A stretch of DNA of 5,155 nucleotides from Lentisphaeria bacterium (GTDB taxonomy: Bacteria > Verrucomicrobiota > Lentisphaeria > Victivallales > GWF2-50-93): contig JAGVIF010000494.1 of the NCBI GenBank assembly GCA_020056205.1, positions 1 through 5,155 on the forward strand. The letters are read 5' to 3'. This document shows positions 4,563-5,155 of the stretch, one piece after another. Position 1 is the stretch's first letter, and every line of letters starts with the position of its first letter. Below the pieces are notes generated by a model, which was not told the origin of the DNA, did no database searches, and worked only from the letters and a program-made list of their open reading frames with translations. A program made the position numbers and the translations under genes.

Positions 4563-5155
4563 TCAGGAATTGCGAGAAAAGACGCGCCGACTGTAGCGCC
4601 AGTTGCGGAAGTCAAACCCGTAGGCACTGACACCCCAACCACTATCATCCCAAAAGACACAGACCACGCGCAACGCCCCCGTAATATCCACACAATAAAA
4701 AATATTAGCTTTTCCATCATTCAACAAATCACCAACTTGGCCTTTATTCTGCTTCTTCATCAGCTGCCAGACATCAGCGATCTTGCCTACTGCCTTCTTT
4801 TTGCCGCCCAGAGCTAGAATAATATCTCGATCATAGCTATTTTTTTCCAGCTGATGGCAAGACAACTTTACTTCTGACTGTGACGCTACAATCATCTCAC
4901 CGAACCATTTCAAGAAATCGCCATCCACATAAGAAATCTTGACTTCAGCTGATTCGCTAATATCTTTTTTGAATTTATCCGCGACTTTAAATGGCTGATC
5001 CAAAGCGAGCAAATCTACCGTACCAACCAAAGATAGCACACCATCATTTTTTACTTTTTTCGATTTAGGCTTCTCTACCGCAGGCATCGCATCCAGCAAC
5101 TTGGCAAAATCTTTACGAGCAATCACCCGCTGTTGCCAACGAATCACATCATCGA
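4563..5155 (-). CDS. Conserved-looking hypothetical protein, C-terminal part (5' end outside window)
   Basis: The minus-strand frame is open from the right edge to a TGA at 4563-4565, giving 196 visible residues. A GTG at 5147 could start a 194-residue protein, but the frame continues through the edge without a stop, so I treat it as partial. The visible N-terminal third is basic and lysine-rich with no membrane segment. The C-terminal 100 residues look like a compact domain: DIILALGGKKKAVGKIADVW, a KGQVGDLLNDGKANIFYCVD block, a GALRVVCVFW strand, then a tryptophan-rich end (GWGVSAY, RNWRY) closing with VFSRNS. I recall unnamed proteins of uncultured bacteria with this ending, but know no function. 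All 10 Arg codons are CGN, none of the Ile codons is ATA and no Leu codon is CTT, unlike the plus-strand genes, which suggests separate origin. A strong terminator follows. Confidence 0.75.
   Translation of the reverse strand, partial: DDVIRWQQRVIARKDFAKLLDAMPAVEKPKSKKVKNDGVLSLVGTVDLLALDQPFKVADKFKKDISESAEVKISYVDGDFLKWFGEMIVASQSEVKLSCHQLEKNSYDRDIILALGGKKKAVGKIADVWQLMKKQNKGQVGDLLNDGKANIFYCVDITGALRVVCVFWDDSGWGVSAYGFDFRNWRYSRRVFSRNS

Noticed and set aside
4403..4720. 105-codon minus-strand frame with hydrophobic sequence
   Set aside because: It overlaps the better-supported minus-strand gene in another frame and runs through its stop and the terminator hairpin at 4482-4509.

Overview
The window reads as a piece of chromosome from a Gram-negative-like, probably uncultured bacterium. 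A periplasmic-type protein with a CsgG-like domain points to an outer membrane, and the overall mix of families recalls the PVC group (Lentisphaerota and relatives) or a similar lineage. This placement is an impression from the sequence, not a measurement. Nothing here looks like phage, transposon, CRISPR or RNA-gene sequence.

Layout. Positions 1-323 hold no supportable gene, only a weak promoter candidate. Positions 324-945 (+) encode a complete MntA/HepT (MNT/HEPN) toxin-antitoxin pair with an 8-nt overlap, closed by a short intrinsic terminator at 955-976. Positions 946-1146 are an AT-rich intergenic stretch with inverted repeats, a fair sigma70-type promoter and a G-rich ribosome binding site. 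From 1147 to 4341 (+) run three envelope genes: a 98-residue exported protein of unknown function, a 540-residue membrane protein with a C-terminal RDD domain behind a large predicted extracytoplasmic domain, and a 386-residue exported protein with an N-terminal CsgG-like domain and a helical C-terminal part. The first two are separated by 3 nt. The third follows 111 nt later, after a 14-bp inverted repeat, with no terminator seen in between. A strong terminator closes the block at 4348-4373. A second strong terminator, facing the other way at 4482-4509, ends a minus-strand gene that enters from the right edge (4563-5155, partial, unknown function).

How the genes fit together. MntA would hold the HepT ribonuclease inactive by AMPylating a tyrosine beside the HEPN motif; both key motifs are intact. 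The three genes at 1147-4341 look like one envelope module (small exported protein, multi-pass membrane protein with an outward domain, periplasmic CsgG-like protein). Their joint function is unknown, and this is the part of the window most likely to be undescribed. The minus-strand gene has clearly different codon choices (no AGA/AGG, ATA or CTT) from the plus-strand genes, which suggests a different origin.
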